A stretch of DNA of 64,000 nt from Trebouxia sp. TZW2008 (lineage: Eukaryota > Chlorophyta > Trebouxiophyceae > Trebouxiales > Trebouxiaceae). Below the pieces are notes generated by a model. It saw only the letters and a program-made list of their open reading frames with translations. It searched no databases and had not been told where the DNA came from. Position 1 is the stretch's first letter; every line of letters starts with the position of its first letter. The stretch spans positions 62,001-126,000 of the forward strand of contig BDIU01000139.1 in the NCBI GenBank assembly GCA_002118135.1, written 5' to 3'. A program made the translations under genes and the position numbers. This document shows positions 21,339-32,215 of the stretch, piece after piece.

Positions 21339-22043
21339 GGCTGCACTCCATGCGCGATCGAACAAAGACACAAAACCACTGTCCTGCGGTCAGTACTTGC
21401 TTTTGGACAAACAGTTGGTCAGGTCAGGCCGCGGACCTTATCATACGCCAACACAGGCAGAGTTTCCGGAACACAGCTGGTTCCGAAAGCGCAGAGACTG
21501 AAGCCTCACGTGTCACGACAAGTCAGCAAGCTTGCAAGCTCGTGATGTTCTTCTTCTTCATCTTGCAAACAAGGCTGCAGGGCAGGGCGAGGCGGCAACT
21601 GCCTCAGCGCACTGTGGACTGGCAAGCCTACAGCACCTCTCGCCTGTTGAGCGCAGTTCCTGCTCCGATAGTCAATTCATCGGTATCTTCGTGTTCTCCG
21701 CACCGTCAAACCTTGACAGGTCCCCGGCCGCGACTTTCCTGGGATCTGTGACAATGTACGCTTTGTGATCAAGCGAACTGCCTAACCAGGCCCGCTCGGA
21801 CTCGTAGCAAGACCTCACCATTGACACTGCCGCCACTGGGACCATCGGCAGTGTTCAGAGTTGTGGTCTAGCTGTGGCAAGTTGCATAGCAGGCTCAGCA
21901 GGGCTGGATTCGGAGCTGTTTTGACAGCATTTGAGTTCTGAGATACACTTCACCTCCACCTCAACGGCCGAAGGCTCTTTGGCTCTATTATCTCTTGGAA
22001 GCAGTGCTTGCTTCACGCCTCAGCAGGGCTTGCAAGGGCTTGC
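21339..22043. promoter_or_regulatory. Divergent spacer, DysF lipase and ING gene
   Basis: The two start codons lie 705 bp apart and face away from each other. Open frames on the + strand at 21350-21768 show no family signature. In the lipase frame there is an upstream open segment with an acceptor near 21382, so a further 5' exon is possible. Confidence 0.45.
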
Positions 22044-24274
22044 ATGGCAGCATTTTTGCAGAATTATGTTGACAGTAAGTAGCATGAACTTGTACAATAT
22101 GCTTCTGGACTTTGTACAACAAAGCTTTCATTTGAGACAGGTTTTGTCATTGCAAGGATGAGACATCCTGCTCGCTCTGTAGGTGTGACTGATTTACCAG
22201 CAGAGCTCAGTCGGTGCTTCCTTTTGATACGTGAGCTGGACCAGAAGTCAAGCATTTTGCAAGCACAGATTGAGGATCGTTGCCAGAAGCACATTACAGA
22301 GCACAAAGATGAGTATCAGGTAGACACACATTGAAGACAATATGTATCTGTCAACCATGCAGCCGAACAGACTAGTAGAATCAGTAGCGTAGACGACAAC
22401 AAGCACTTTCTGCTTGAGTTCAGAGTCTGTGAAAGCAACACCTGTGGCAATCAGTTCAAGCCTTGCAGCTGGGTTGATCAAGCTCATCATTTGACACACA
22501 GTGCTGCTGTCTATTGGAGGCTTCGATATTAGAATATGCAGCCAAACAGACTAGATCCGGCAGACAGCAACTGCTGTTTGCAAGTCTTACAGCTGGGCTG
22601 AGCAAGCTATCTGCATAATTTGACACACAGTGCTGCTGCTGCAGGAAGTTCTGGGATCGGAGTCTGCTGCCAAACGCACAAGACTCAGCAGCAAAAGCTC
22701 CCCTACCAAGGAGTCTAGGCTAGAAGCTGCCAGGAAGCTGCAGAGTGATGCACTGGAGCACGACGTGAAGCAAGTCATGAACTATGCAGACGAGAAGGTG
22801 CTTGCCTTGATGACTTGACTACTTGTCATCAACATATTCAAAACAGTCATCAAACACAAGTCTGAGCCAAAGTGCAGCATGTACAGGACCTCAGGACAGC
22901 TTTCATCTGCAATACACTTCAAGATGGTCCAAAAGCACACAGATGTAATGACAAAAAACAACTTGCCTTCAAACGTACTGAATGCTGAATATATCAGCAG
23001 CTTGTGGGCAATCATATGCTGAGTTTTGCAAGCCTCTGGCATATGCTGGCCCAACGAGTGTGGTCAGGCAACACCTTGATCGCTTAGCTCTGCGTTTTCT
23101 GCAGGTAGCTGTGGCTCAGCAGATCTATGACTATGTGGATCAGCGAATCAGGCGGCTGGATAAGGACCTCAGAGCCTTTGACGCTGAGCTTACAAAGGAC
23201 AGGATCAGGCAGGGCTTGCCGGTAAGCTTTCTGCTGAAATTGCAAGAACAATTGATACAACTTTGTATGTCACAAGTTTGTACCTGCTTACTGAGGTCAT
23301 GTTGCTGACCTGTACATCAAGAACTTCACTGTGATTTGCCTTGATGAAAGATTCACTGGCCAGGTGTTCGCTCATTTGCTCACAAGCTTAGGTCCTCAAC
23401 AAGGGATTGCTCACCAAGCATGCATGCCAGGCATTGTGTGGTGGCCTCTTGCATAGTTTGCACAGAGGCATTTCAACTGCACTGATCAGGTTGTGCGCAC
23501 ATGCATTACAACTGATAGCGTAGAGTGCATAGCTTCAGTTGAACTAAGGAGGCATTGATATTGGCATACAACTGTACTCACAGACAATTATCTTGATGCG
23601 GTCATTTGCTTTTCAAAGCATCCAGCAGGGTCTCTGGAAAGCGTGTAAACAAACAAAGATGTTGTGGATTTGATGTGTGTAGTCTGTCCATGGCAGGAAG
23701 ATGACCCGCATGCAGCAGCTGCTGCTCTTGAAGCACATTTCCCTGATAACACCAGAAAGAGTCGCAACAAGGCAAAGGGCGGTCAAAGTGCAGCCATCCC
23801 TTCGTTGGTTGAGGCAGGTGGGTCTCCACACTGCAGTCACTTCTTTGTAATGACTGCTTTGATTCCCAACAAGATTGTCCTTATTCATAGTTGCCACTGC
23901 GGTCAGCATGTAGTGATTGGTTTCCAGGTGCCTTCGCCTTGAGATTGTCCTTACATCAAGCGTTGTTGTCAGAACAATTTACTGTATTGTCTTAGTCGTG
24001 TCAAGACTTGTCTATCTGATGGTCTAGACAGTAGCCAGTTGTGTACATGTTTGCAGGCATGGCAGCAGGCAGTCCGGCAGCTGTGGACCCTAGTGAGCCA
24101 GTCTACTGCTACTGTCAGCGTGTTTCCTTTGGCGAGATGATTGCCTGTGACAATGAGGACTGTGCAATCGAATGGTTCCATTTCGAGTGTGTGGGCTTGA
24201 CACCTGAAAACAGACCCAAGGGAAAATGGTACTGCAAGGAATGTACCCAGATGCGCAAGGCCAGCGCTAAATGA
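22044..24274 (+). CDS. ING-family PHD-finger chromatin reader
   Basis: Six exons: 22044-22074, 22183-22319, 22645-22797, 23105-23221, 23697-23817, 24057-24274; 258 aa. The N-terminal ING helices are recognisable: [18 protein letters not shown] and [19 protein letters not shown] basic Ser/Lys-rich linker follows ([16 protein letters not shown]). The C-terminal PHD finger has the full C4HC3 set in [29 protein letters not shown] and WYCKEC. The Tyr, Met, Asp and Trp positions of the H3K4me3 pocket are present. ING proteins anchor histone acetyltransferase or deacetylase complexes in the nucleus. The length is typical of plant ING1/ING2. Exon 3 has decayed head copies in intron 2. Confidence 0.92.
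22357..22580 (+). repeat. Pseudo-copies of ING exon 3 head
   Basis: Exon 3 contains TGCTGCCAAACGCACAAGAC. Diverged versions occur upstream at 22357-22385 (ATGCAGCCGAACAGACTAG) and 22535-22562 (ATGCAGCCAAACAGACTAG). The intron segment TGACACACAGTGCTGCTG is also repeated (22492-22510 and 22620-22637), so the unit spans the intron-exon junction. Confidence 0.72.
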
Positions 24275-25448
24275 ATCGTAATCGTAAACCATTTTTTGTC
24301 ATGATGGAGGGAGTGATGGGTTTGTTCACAGCTTCAGCTGAATCAGCTGCTGCATCTGCAGTGCATCAAATTCAGACAGCAGCAACTGTGACTCTTCCAT
24401 TGCCTCGTGAAATGCATACAATTACATGCGGCATGCGTGGCTGCATGCATGAGGGCAATGTCCTGAGTGTGTGAAGTTGTGCTGAAAACAGCTGGCACTA
24501 TATACGAAGAGTGAGACAGTGGTGGGTTCAGATTAGCACAAGACAGAACTGGTTGGAGACAGTTGATTGCACCTGTACGTACCTAGTTGGGCCTGCTGAG
24601 CCTGCCTAGAATGCGTGTGAAATGAATAAATGAGACAGTGGCCAGCTCAGACGTCTAACCAAATGGCATTGCATAAAAGCTGAGCAAGTCTTGAGACAAT
24701 CAAGAGTCATCATGAATTTAGACACCTGCGTATGACCCGTTTGAGCAAAAAGCTGTCTGCTGTTGCCAGTTTCAGGCTGGCACAAGAGTGGTAGGCATCA
24801 AGCGTTATTCATAAGCATTGTTGTGAAACACGGAATAGCTGGCATGCATGGCATTTCCTGCCAGCAAAGCGAACTGCTGATGCTACACGGACGAAGCTCT
24901 AGCATTTATTGGTGGATCTCCACGTGCCTTTGGAATTGCAGCGTAATGTCCCTGCACAGGACTGTGTATCAGCAGCAGATTTTGAGCTGGTGATATTATG
25001 ATCAAACGAACATGATGCATATTGCGTGAAAAGCTGGCAACAAGGCACGCGTTTGACACGAGATTGTCTGACACGTTCCCAGCCTAGCAAGTCGCTGCCC
25101 ACTCAACCTGAACGCTGCACCTGAGCCGTTCAGCTGCAAAGGACCCCTATGGCAAAGATCGACAACACATGACTACCATAAAGACAAAATAAAGAACACA
25201 GCAGAGGATTTATCATGTTGGCACGACTCACAGTAGCTCACAAATTTTGCCACAGAAAGTCTCAATTTCACTATTGCACAAAACATGTACATAGCTGCAG
25301 CAGCTGCCAGTGTCCAGAGTATCGACTGCTTGAACAGTGTAGTGCTCTTACGCCCTGTCAAGTTTTGAGTCGCATGTTTGTCAACTTACTAATTGATGGT
25401 CAGTGCAATTACTAGTTTGCTATAGGTGCCAAGCCTTTGCCCAACAAG
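24275..25448. other. Convergent spacer, ING and uL18 3' ends
   Basis: This holds two 3' UTRs. No conserved protein, RNA gene or repeat was recognised. Confidence 0.45.
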
Positions 25449-25760
25449 TCATCTCAGCTGAATGCCTGCTTGCTTGACTGCATCAAGCAATGCTGCCAGC
25501 TTGCCATGATACTTTTCGCCATTTCTCCTGTCCCAGTGAACTTGATCTAGGCTAGCGGCCTTGGCCCTAGTGGCCAAGATATCTCCGATGTCTGCGGCGG
25601 CTTTTTTGTCAGTACGGCTACGCCCTTGAAAGGTGTCCTTCAGGGCCTTTTCCAGAGTGCTGGCTGCTACCACAACGCCACGGCCTGGCTGCACTATCTG
25701 GCCATATAGGTTGTGATTGGAAAAGAAGAGTTTCAGCACAGGCGTGCTTGTGGTTATCAT
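25449..25760 (-). CDS. Organellar-type ribosomal protein uL18
   Basis: A single 103-aa frame from ATG at 25760. The pattern PVLKLFFSNHNLYGQIVQ, VVVAASTLEKAL, ADIGDILATRAKAA, EKYHGKLAALLDAVKQAG is that of the short plant uL18-like proteins of the mitochondrial ribosome, which bind 5S rRNA in other uL18 proteins. The final GIQLR matches the family end. An extra upstream exon with a targeting sequence is possible because two acceptor-like AG sites precede the ATG. The start is therefore tentative. It faces away from the SET gene. Confidence 0.8.
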   Translation of the reverse strand: MITTSTPVLKLFFSNHNLYGQIVQPGRGVVVAASTLEKALKDTFQGRSRTDKKAAADIGDILATRAKAASLDQVHWDRRNGEKYHGKLAALLDAVKQAGIQLR

Positions 25761-26127
25761 GAACAGCAATGAATGCCTGCCCCTGCCTCTATTCACCGAA
25801 AGGGCTATGTCTCAGGGCCGTACTTCAACTCGTTGATCCGCTGACTGTCAGCCCCTGACAGAGGGCAGACAAGCAAGTTTTTCGACGCAAACAGGCTCCA
25901 GGTCTACTCACAATGCAAAAATTGCAGACAACAAGCAGAGGCTGCGGACACCGTCTGCGTTCAGAGCTTCAAGCGCAAGAGGCAAGGTTGCAGCTGCAGG
26001 CCTGGGCAAGTTAGTAATTGCACCGTGACTAAACAAGTTCTCTTCAGCAAGGTTGACCAGGATGACGCCAATCCGACGTTGATAGCGGAGAACGTAATCA
26101 GCAGCTTGGTGTGCGGCTGCTGTGGCG
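25761..26127. promoter_or_regulatory. Divergent spacer, uL18 and SET gene
   Basis: A 367-bp gap between divergent start codons. It probably contains a shared or back-to-back promoter. No specific motif was identified. Confidence 0.4.
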
Positions 26128-29100
26128 ATGCTTGTCGACTTCAAACAGAACGTCAGCTTGTTGCAAGGCTTGACCACCAACTCGCGTCGTCAAGATCAGT
26201 ACACGAGGAAGAAGCTCCTGCCGTGTACTGCCGCTGCAGGCCACGATGTATGCCGCGTCGCTCGCATCAGACAAAATAATGCTCGCAGCAACTCGCGAGC
26301 GACTGAACGGCGCAGACAAAAGCTGATTATCGGAGCTGTCAGCACAGACCAGAGTCCCACAGCTTTGACGCCTCTACTGCAGCTGCAAAAGCGTCTTGAG
26401 ACTAGCGGCGCAAGCCTCGATAATTTAGACTTGTCCTACAAGCAGTGTGTGGCCGCACGCAAGCTTCGGCATGGCGAGGTATGCCGTTACAAATTTGACA
26501 AGTCTGGTGGCAGAGTCAACATAGCTTGACCCTGTCACCTGCTTTGCAGACGCTGCTCAGCATTCCGGGCGACTTTGCTGTTACACAAGAAGATGTTGCG
26601 GCTGAGCCAGCATGCTCAGATCTAGCATCTGGACGTAGCGAGCTTGTTGGACTTGCACTTTGGCTCGTTGCACAACGCAGTAAGGTGCTTGTGCGCACCT
26701 TCACATCTGCTTTACTGCTTCACATCAACCTCTTTCCTCTCCTTCCTGCTGATGAAGCACTACTTCTGCTGCTGCTGCTGCTGCTGCGCTGCGTGCAAGC
26801 TTTGCACCGTCATTCGGCATGGTCAGTCAAGTTTTAGACAAGACTGTGTCTGTCACAAATCTGAGTGCTTCAGCCTGTGTACACGCAATTTGCTGCAGGT
26901 TGGCAGCAGTACGTGGCAGGAATTTGTACAGACGCTGCCAGAAACAACCAATTCACCCACATTGTGGAGTGCTGAGGAACAGTCAGAGCTGCTGCAGGGC
27001 TCACCTGCATTAGCAGAGGCTCAGTCTAGATCCAAAGCTTTGGATGATGAGTGGCAAAGCATCAGCCAACACATGGCTTCTAGCACATCATCTTCTCACA
27101 GTAAGCATAGCGCTGCCTGAAGTCAGTTGTGCAGTTCGACAATGGGACTGTAGATTGCAGGTATTATGCAGCATGATACAACTGGCTAAGTTTGTTTCAG
27201 CATTGCACAATTGACAGCATCCTTCTGCTTAGCGTCTAACATTGCCATGGGCCTGAGCATATCATTGCCTGTGAGGTGACACTGCGGTCCACGTACATTT
27301 CTTATTTGCATGATTTCAGCCATAGTCTATCGGACATCTGTTGCTCAAGTCATGTGCATTCCACAGCATTACTCTGTGCAGTGTCTAATATCGCCTCTTG
27401 CTTCTGCGCTACAATCCATTTCAGAAGCCACATTTGCTTCCTGCCCACAAGCAAGCTCATAATCTCATTGTGACACATTATTGTGTGCTTGATCAGCATT
27501 TTTACCTGCAGTGAGCATGGACCAGGAAACCTTTCGCAAAGCTGTGGCAGTAGTCATTGCGCATGCAGTGTATCTACCCTCAGTGCAGTGCTTTGCTCTG
27601 CTGCCGGTTGCATCGACCTTGCAACGCACTGGCAGTGATACTGGAGCTGCTCTGGACTACGACATGGACAAGGGCTGCGTCACCTTGACAGCTCAGCGAA
27701 CAATCAGGCAAGCAGCATGTCTTTACATGTCTTGGCGCTGTAGCGTGTCATTTGTGATTGCATTCTGCAAAGCCTGTAACTGCATGGAATTTGCACTTAC
27801 TTGTTTGATCATGTGTGATCCCCACTGACAGCCTATGTAGTGCATGCCAGTAGCAAGGGCAGGCCTCACAAGCGTTCAGCATTTGCGCGCTGTTACCTGC
27901 CATCTTTGCACACAGTTGTCATCCGTCACAGAGCTCTGCAAGTCCTGCAACTTCAAATGAGCCTGGGATGCATAGGTCGTGATTTTAGCTCTTTATCTGC
28001 AACATGTCTGCCAAGCATGTTGCGCCAGCTGAGCTGGATTGTGCATATTACATGCACTCCTTTGAGCGTGCTTGGCGCGACAGGACTAGCTTACACACAG
28101 CTAACATTTGGGCCATGTATCTGTCCTTGTTGATAGCATGCTTTGCTGCACAGGCAAGGTGAACCTATAGCTATCTATGATGGTCGACCCAACACAGAGA
28201 TGTTCCTGGCAACTGGAAAGCTTGAGGATAACAATCTGTCAGACCATCTTACCTTTCAAGCCAATCTTGTTGCTGCTGACAAGCTGTACACCTTGAAACG
28301 ACAGGTATGGCCTGCCATGCTAGTGTGTAAAGTGTGAATAGACAGTTTGACATGATCAAAGGTGTTCAGATAATGGGTTGGTCCTGCTACCAGTGCTTGC
28401 TTCTTGAAGCTCGAATCATCAGTCAAACTTAATCAGATGTCAACAGTAACGGGCCTCGCAAACTCTTGAGAATCATCCATATACATCTGTGTGGGCTTGC
28501 TGCTTCAGGTGGTCCAGGCTGTGGGCTTTGACATCAGTCAGGACTTCCCCATTTATGCAGACAGGATGCCAACACAGCTTCTGGCGTATCTGCGCCTGTC
28601 AAGGCTTCAGGACTCTGGTGAGATGGCAAAGGTAAATCGTTTGTGTCAATCTGCTTGTCATTTGTTGCAAAGTCAAAGCAGCAGTCTTTTCAATGCCCTG
28701 GAAGTTTGTCAACAGGTTGCCAGGATATGCTTGTTGACGATTGTTACAGCCCTGTCATACTTGCCTGCTTGCCCTCTTGCAATGGAAGCACAACTGAGCA
28801 TATGTAACAAAACTTGAGTTGATCTTACAATACTGACGCATCCCTGATGCTGCACGATGAGTGCAGCTCTTTTTCAGCAGTGGTGATGCATGCGTTGTGC
28901 ACATACCTTGGACTACTATGATCCTATCTGCCTTGACCTTGCTCGTGGTTCAATGCAGCAATGCAGCATGTATCTGTTGTGTCTTCTTTCCTGTAAGCGA
29001 TTCAACATAGGAGAACCTCTGCACACCTCAAATGTCACCACTGCATGTATCATGTCTGTCTTCACAATAAGACAAGATATTCTGCAGGTTAACTTTGAGC

Positions 29101-30262
29101 AGGACAGCATAGTCAGCCAAGCAAATGAATATGAAGTCTTGCAACTGCTCATGGCAGACATGCGAGACCGCCTGACAGCCTATCCAGGTGCGCATCTTCA
29201 TATGTGTAAATGCACATTGGTCAGTCATGGTGAAAGACATGCAACAGCTTTTGCTTCTGGACGCCTGCAGAATGCTGAAAGCGCCTTGGGCTTCTTGTTA
29301 TAAATCTCGGCCTTCCTGAAAATTTGCAATGTGTGGCTTTTGTCAGCTGTGTGCACTTTGGGCAAGCTCTGCGGGCTTGGTGCACTTTGTTGCTGCTGAT
29401 TGCACTTGATTTGGTCAGGTCACAAATGCTGGCAGGCAGCATACTCAAGCTGTAGTGCAGTTGCCTGATGTCCAGCAGTACCCCTGCAGGCAGCTTCAAC
29501 AGTGCGTGCTGCAGCCCACCATGTTGTACATCAATGCATTTTGCAATACATGCTGCAAAACATTAACATTGCATTTGTTAGTGTAGGCAGCATTGAGGAT
29601 GAAATGAAGCTGCTGCAAAACAAAAAGCTCACAGAGCGACAAAGAGCTGCATGCCAGCTGCGGTTTTCAGAAAAGGTCATTCTGCAGAAGACACTAGATG
29701 CCGTCAGGAGGTAGGGACATATGGTTGCAAATGAAACAAATCGCATGCTCAAGTTTGCATGTATTGTCATGAAATACCTTAGGATCCTGCTCTGCATTAC
29801 AATGTGCTATGACCAAAGGTGTCAGAGCAAACACCATGCTATGTCATGTGTGAAGTGTATGCAATGTGCACAGCAGTGCTATGTCTCCAAGCCTGATGTG
29901 GCAGCACATAGGCTTGCCTTGGCTGGCACGAAGAGGCTCTCCCCCTGCTCATACATGCACATGTATGGTGAAGGTGCAAGCGGCGACAGAGCTCATTCAG
30001 CTCAAATCCATGTGTGCACTAGTCAGACAAAACGCTGAAGACCTAACTGCTGTCTGAAGCGCACGCTTAAAATGGATATTGTTGCAGGCGCCTAGCACCA
30101 ATCAGGGGCATTCCAACAAAAGGAGGCAAGATGGTCAACCCAAACAAGGACCTGGAAGACATCTTCAGCACCATTGAGGGCATACCGAATGCTCCCAAAA
30201 AGCTGTTCTCTGGCATACGAAGTTGGGCACGAGGGGAGAAAGATCCCACCTGGAAACGCTGA
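26128..30262 (+). CDS. SET-domain protein, Rubisco-LSMT/pTAC14-like
   Basis: Nine exons: 26128-26478, 26550-26684, 26899-27100, 27512-27707, 28154-28304, 28509-28631, 29088-29187, 29587-29710, 30088-30262; 518 aa. Recognisable parts are the SET entry TLLSIPGDFAVTQEDV, then LVGLALWLVAQRS, WQEFVQTLPE, PTLWSAEEQSELLQG, FRKAVAVVIAHAV, LDYDMDKGCVTLTAQRTI, the substrate-binding domain from EMFLATGKLEDNNL on, and a basic tail (RLAPIRGIPTKGG, SWARGEKDPTWKR). In this family plastid proteins are methylated (Rubisco, aldolase), while pTAC14 supports plastid RNA polymerase. The NHS catalytic motif expected after LLPVAS is replaced by LQRTGSD, so it may be catalytically inactive. The N-terminus could be a transit peptide. 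Intron 4 has a GC donor. Assignment to pTAC14 is an inference. Confidence 0.72.
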
Positions 30263-30813
30263 AAAGACTAATGCGTCACATTCTGACCTGGCAGATGGAC
30301 ACATGTGTTGAAGTGTTACTCATGCACAAGTTGCTGTGAGGCAATGAAGCTCATCACGCTGAGCAGGTTGGTTGAAGCACCAAACTGCTTTTGTACTTGT
30401 GGGGTTCTGATCTGCTCTGCTGAGACATCACAAACTTGGCAGCAAGCAGCAGTCAGAAGCTTAGAGGAACTGTCAACAGCTAGCAGGTCTAAGCTTGAAG
30501 TTTTGGCAACGCTTTTGTTCATCATAAGATTTGCTGCGACCCCTCTCTATGTCAGCAGGTCAAGACTTCGTTGCCTCTTGTTTTCCACAATCCACGTACA
30601 CACATGGCAGACGCGAGATGAAGCGCTGTCATGAGGATGCACACTGTGTAACAGTGCTACAAATATTCACCATGAATGACAGTTAGGTCGAGCTGCCTTA
30701 ACGATACAGATGCATGAAGCGCAGGCCCAGACACATTGTACAAGACATACAGATTGATACAGAATACTTTGTACAAGTTTTCAAATTGGGCTAGATTGCA
30801 ATGCCATGGTTCA
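30263..30813. other. Convergent spacer, SET gene and ClpF 3' ends
   Basis: 551 bp with no coding signal I can support. Likely two 3' UTRs. Confidence 0.45.
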
Positions 30814-31941
30814 TCATCCATCTGTACCCTGTGCTTTCTGAGGATACTGATCTCTCATCTTTTGTGTAGGGATGTAATGCCCATCTTCAAAACCCTGAAA
30901 ATAGGTGTCAATCAAAGGATGCTCCACTTGTGTCTGACCACGAATGGTAGCTATGTTTTCTTGCGCCACATAAGTAGTGGAGCCTGGCGGGCTGCGATCC
31001 CTGTCATCTACTAAGACATGGTAGAATGGCTGATTCCTGCCTGCTGGTAGACTGTCAACACGCATGGCCTGCAACATTGCATGAAACATAACAAGCCAGT
31101 ATGACACATGCAGGATGAGTCAATGCTCTTCAGCTAAGCAAATCCACCACCATGTAGCTGTGAGCCTTGTGTACAGAATGCGTAGGATACATAAGAGCAG
31201 TTGCTGCCCACAACACACACTGAATGACGAGATGAGCCCAATTCAGTGCGTTGATGCAGTCACATTGCCTGCTTGACTTGTACCTTGATCCACGTCTCAG
31301 GTGCATTGCAGACCGGATCATAGCCTATGATGACCCCTCTATACTCATACCGTTTGTGCCTGATGACTTGCCCTGCACATAGGACTCGTGTTTCAAGCAT
31401 TTGATTCTCATGGAACGTGATGCCGGTGCAGCCTCGAAAGCATCGTTGCATACCTATGTCATGCGCAATCTTTTCCCGAGCCTCAGACTCAGCCTCAAAC
31501 TGAAGTTGTCGCTTCTGCAGCTCCAGCTCTGTGATGCTATCCCTTTGCTGAGCTGCCTATATCGAGAAGCATAGTCAGCACATCCAGACACTGTTGAGAC
31601 ACACGCAGATCTTGGACCTCAGCAGACGTAATATGCGATGAAGTATGATCAGTCTCAGACCTGCTGGTAGTCCTCTTCTTGGACAAATTGCTGAAGCTTG
31701 GCATTCCTGAGTCTAATGTTGTCTTGTAGCTGTAAGCAAGCTCAAGTTGGTGGAGATTGAGCTGTCAATTTGATCTTAAATTTGCATGCATGCTTACCTC
31801 GGCAAGCCTTTCAGCGGCAGAAGCTTTCGCAATGACAATCGCACGGTGACCCCGCCTGACTTGACGCCATGGCGCACGTCTTTCTACTCTGCAAAAGCAC
31901 TGAGCTGGAGCCGTGAAATGTGTGCTGAAAGCAGAATGCAT
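30814..31941 (-). CDS. ClpF, chloroplast Clp protease adaptor (UVR + YccV domains)
   Basis: Five exons: 31941-31798, 31729-31661, 31556-31454, 31372-31284, 31068-30814; 219 aa. An in-frame stop precedes the ATG, which fixes the start. Residues 1-40 are Arg/Ala/Ser-rich and look like a transit peptide. A UVR-like helical motif follows (LQQFVQEEDYQQAAQQRDSI). The YccV/HspQ-like domain is complete: IGQVIRHKRYEYRGVIIGYD, WIKAMRVDSLPAGRNQPFYH, VLVDDRDRSPPGSTTYVAQE. ClpF forms a two-part adaptor with ClpS that delivers substrates to the chloroplast ClpC-P protease. The C-terminus (FQGFEDGHYIPT) also fits the family. It is divergent from the SKA3-like gene. Confidence 0.9.
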
Positions 31942-32215
31942 GGGGTCTTTCGTGCGTGTACTTCAGCGCGATTTGTTGCAAGCAATCAAGGCGGAGATTT
32001 GCAGTTCTGCTCAGCATGGCATGACATGCATGGCATGGCATCCGGCTCGGAAGTTGCCAATTCAAATGCCCAAAAATGGACTTGCTGCTGTAGACGGCAG
32101 GTCCTGACAATGTACGCACTGTCACCATCGCACTGCAAGGGGAACGTCCGCATAGCGCCCGGGAGTGTTGCGGACTCGGTGGCGCGTATCATCTGTTGAA
32201 GTAAAGCTCAGCAAG
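31942..32215. promoter_or_regulatory. Divergent 274-bp spacer, ClpF and SKA3
   Basis: The shortest divergent gap in the window. It must hold both promoters. No motif was identified with confidence. Confidence 0.45.
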
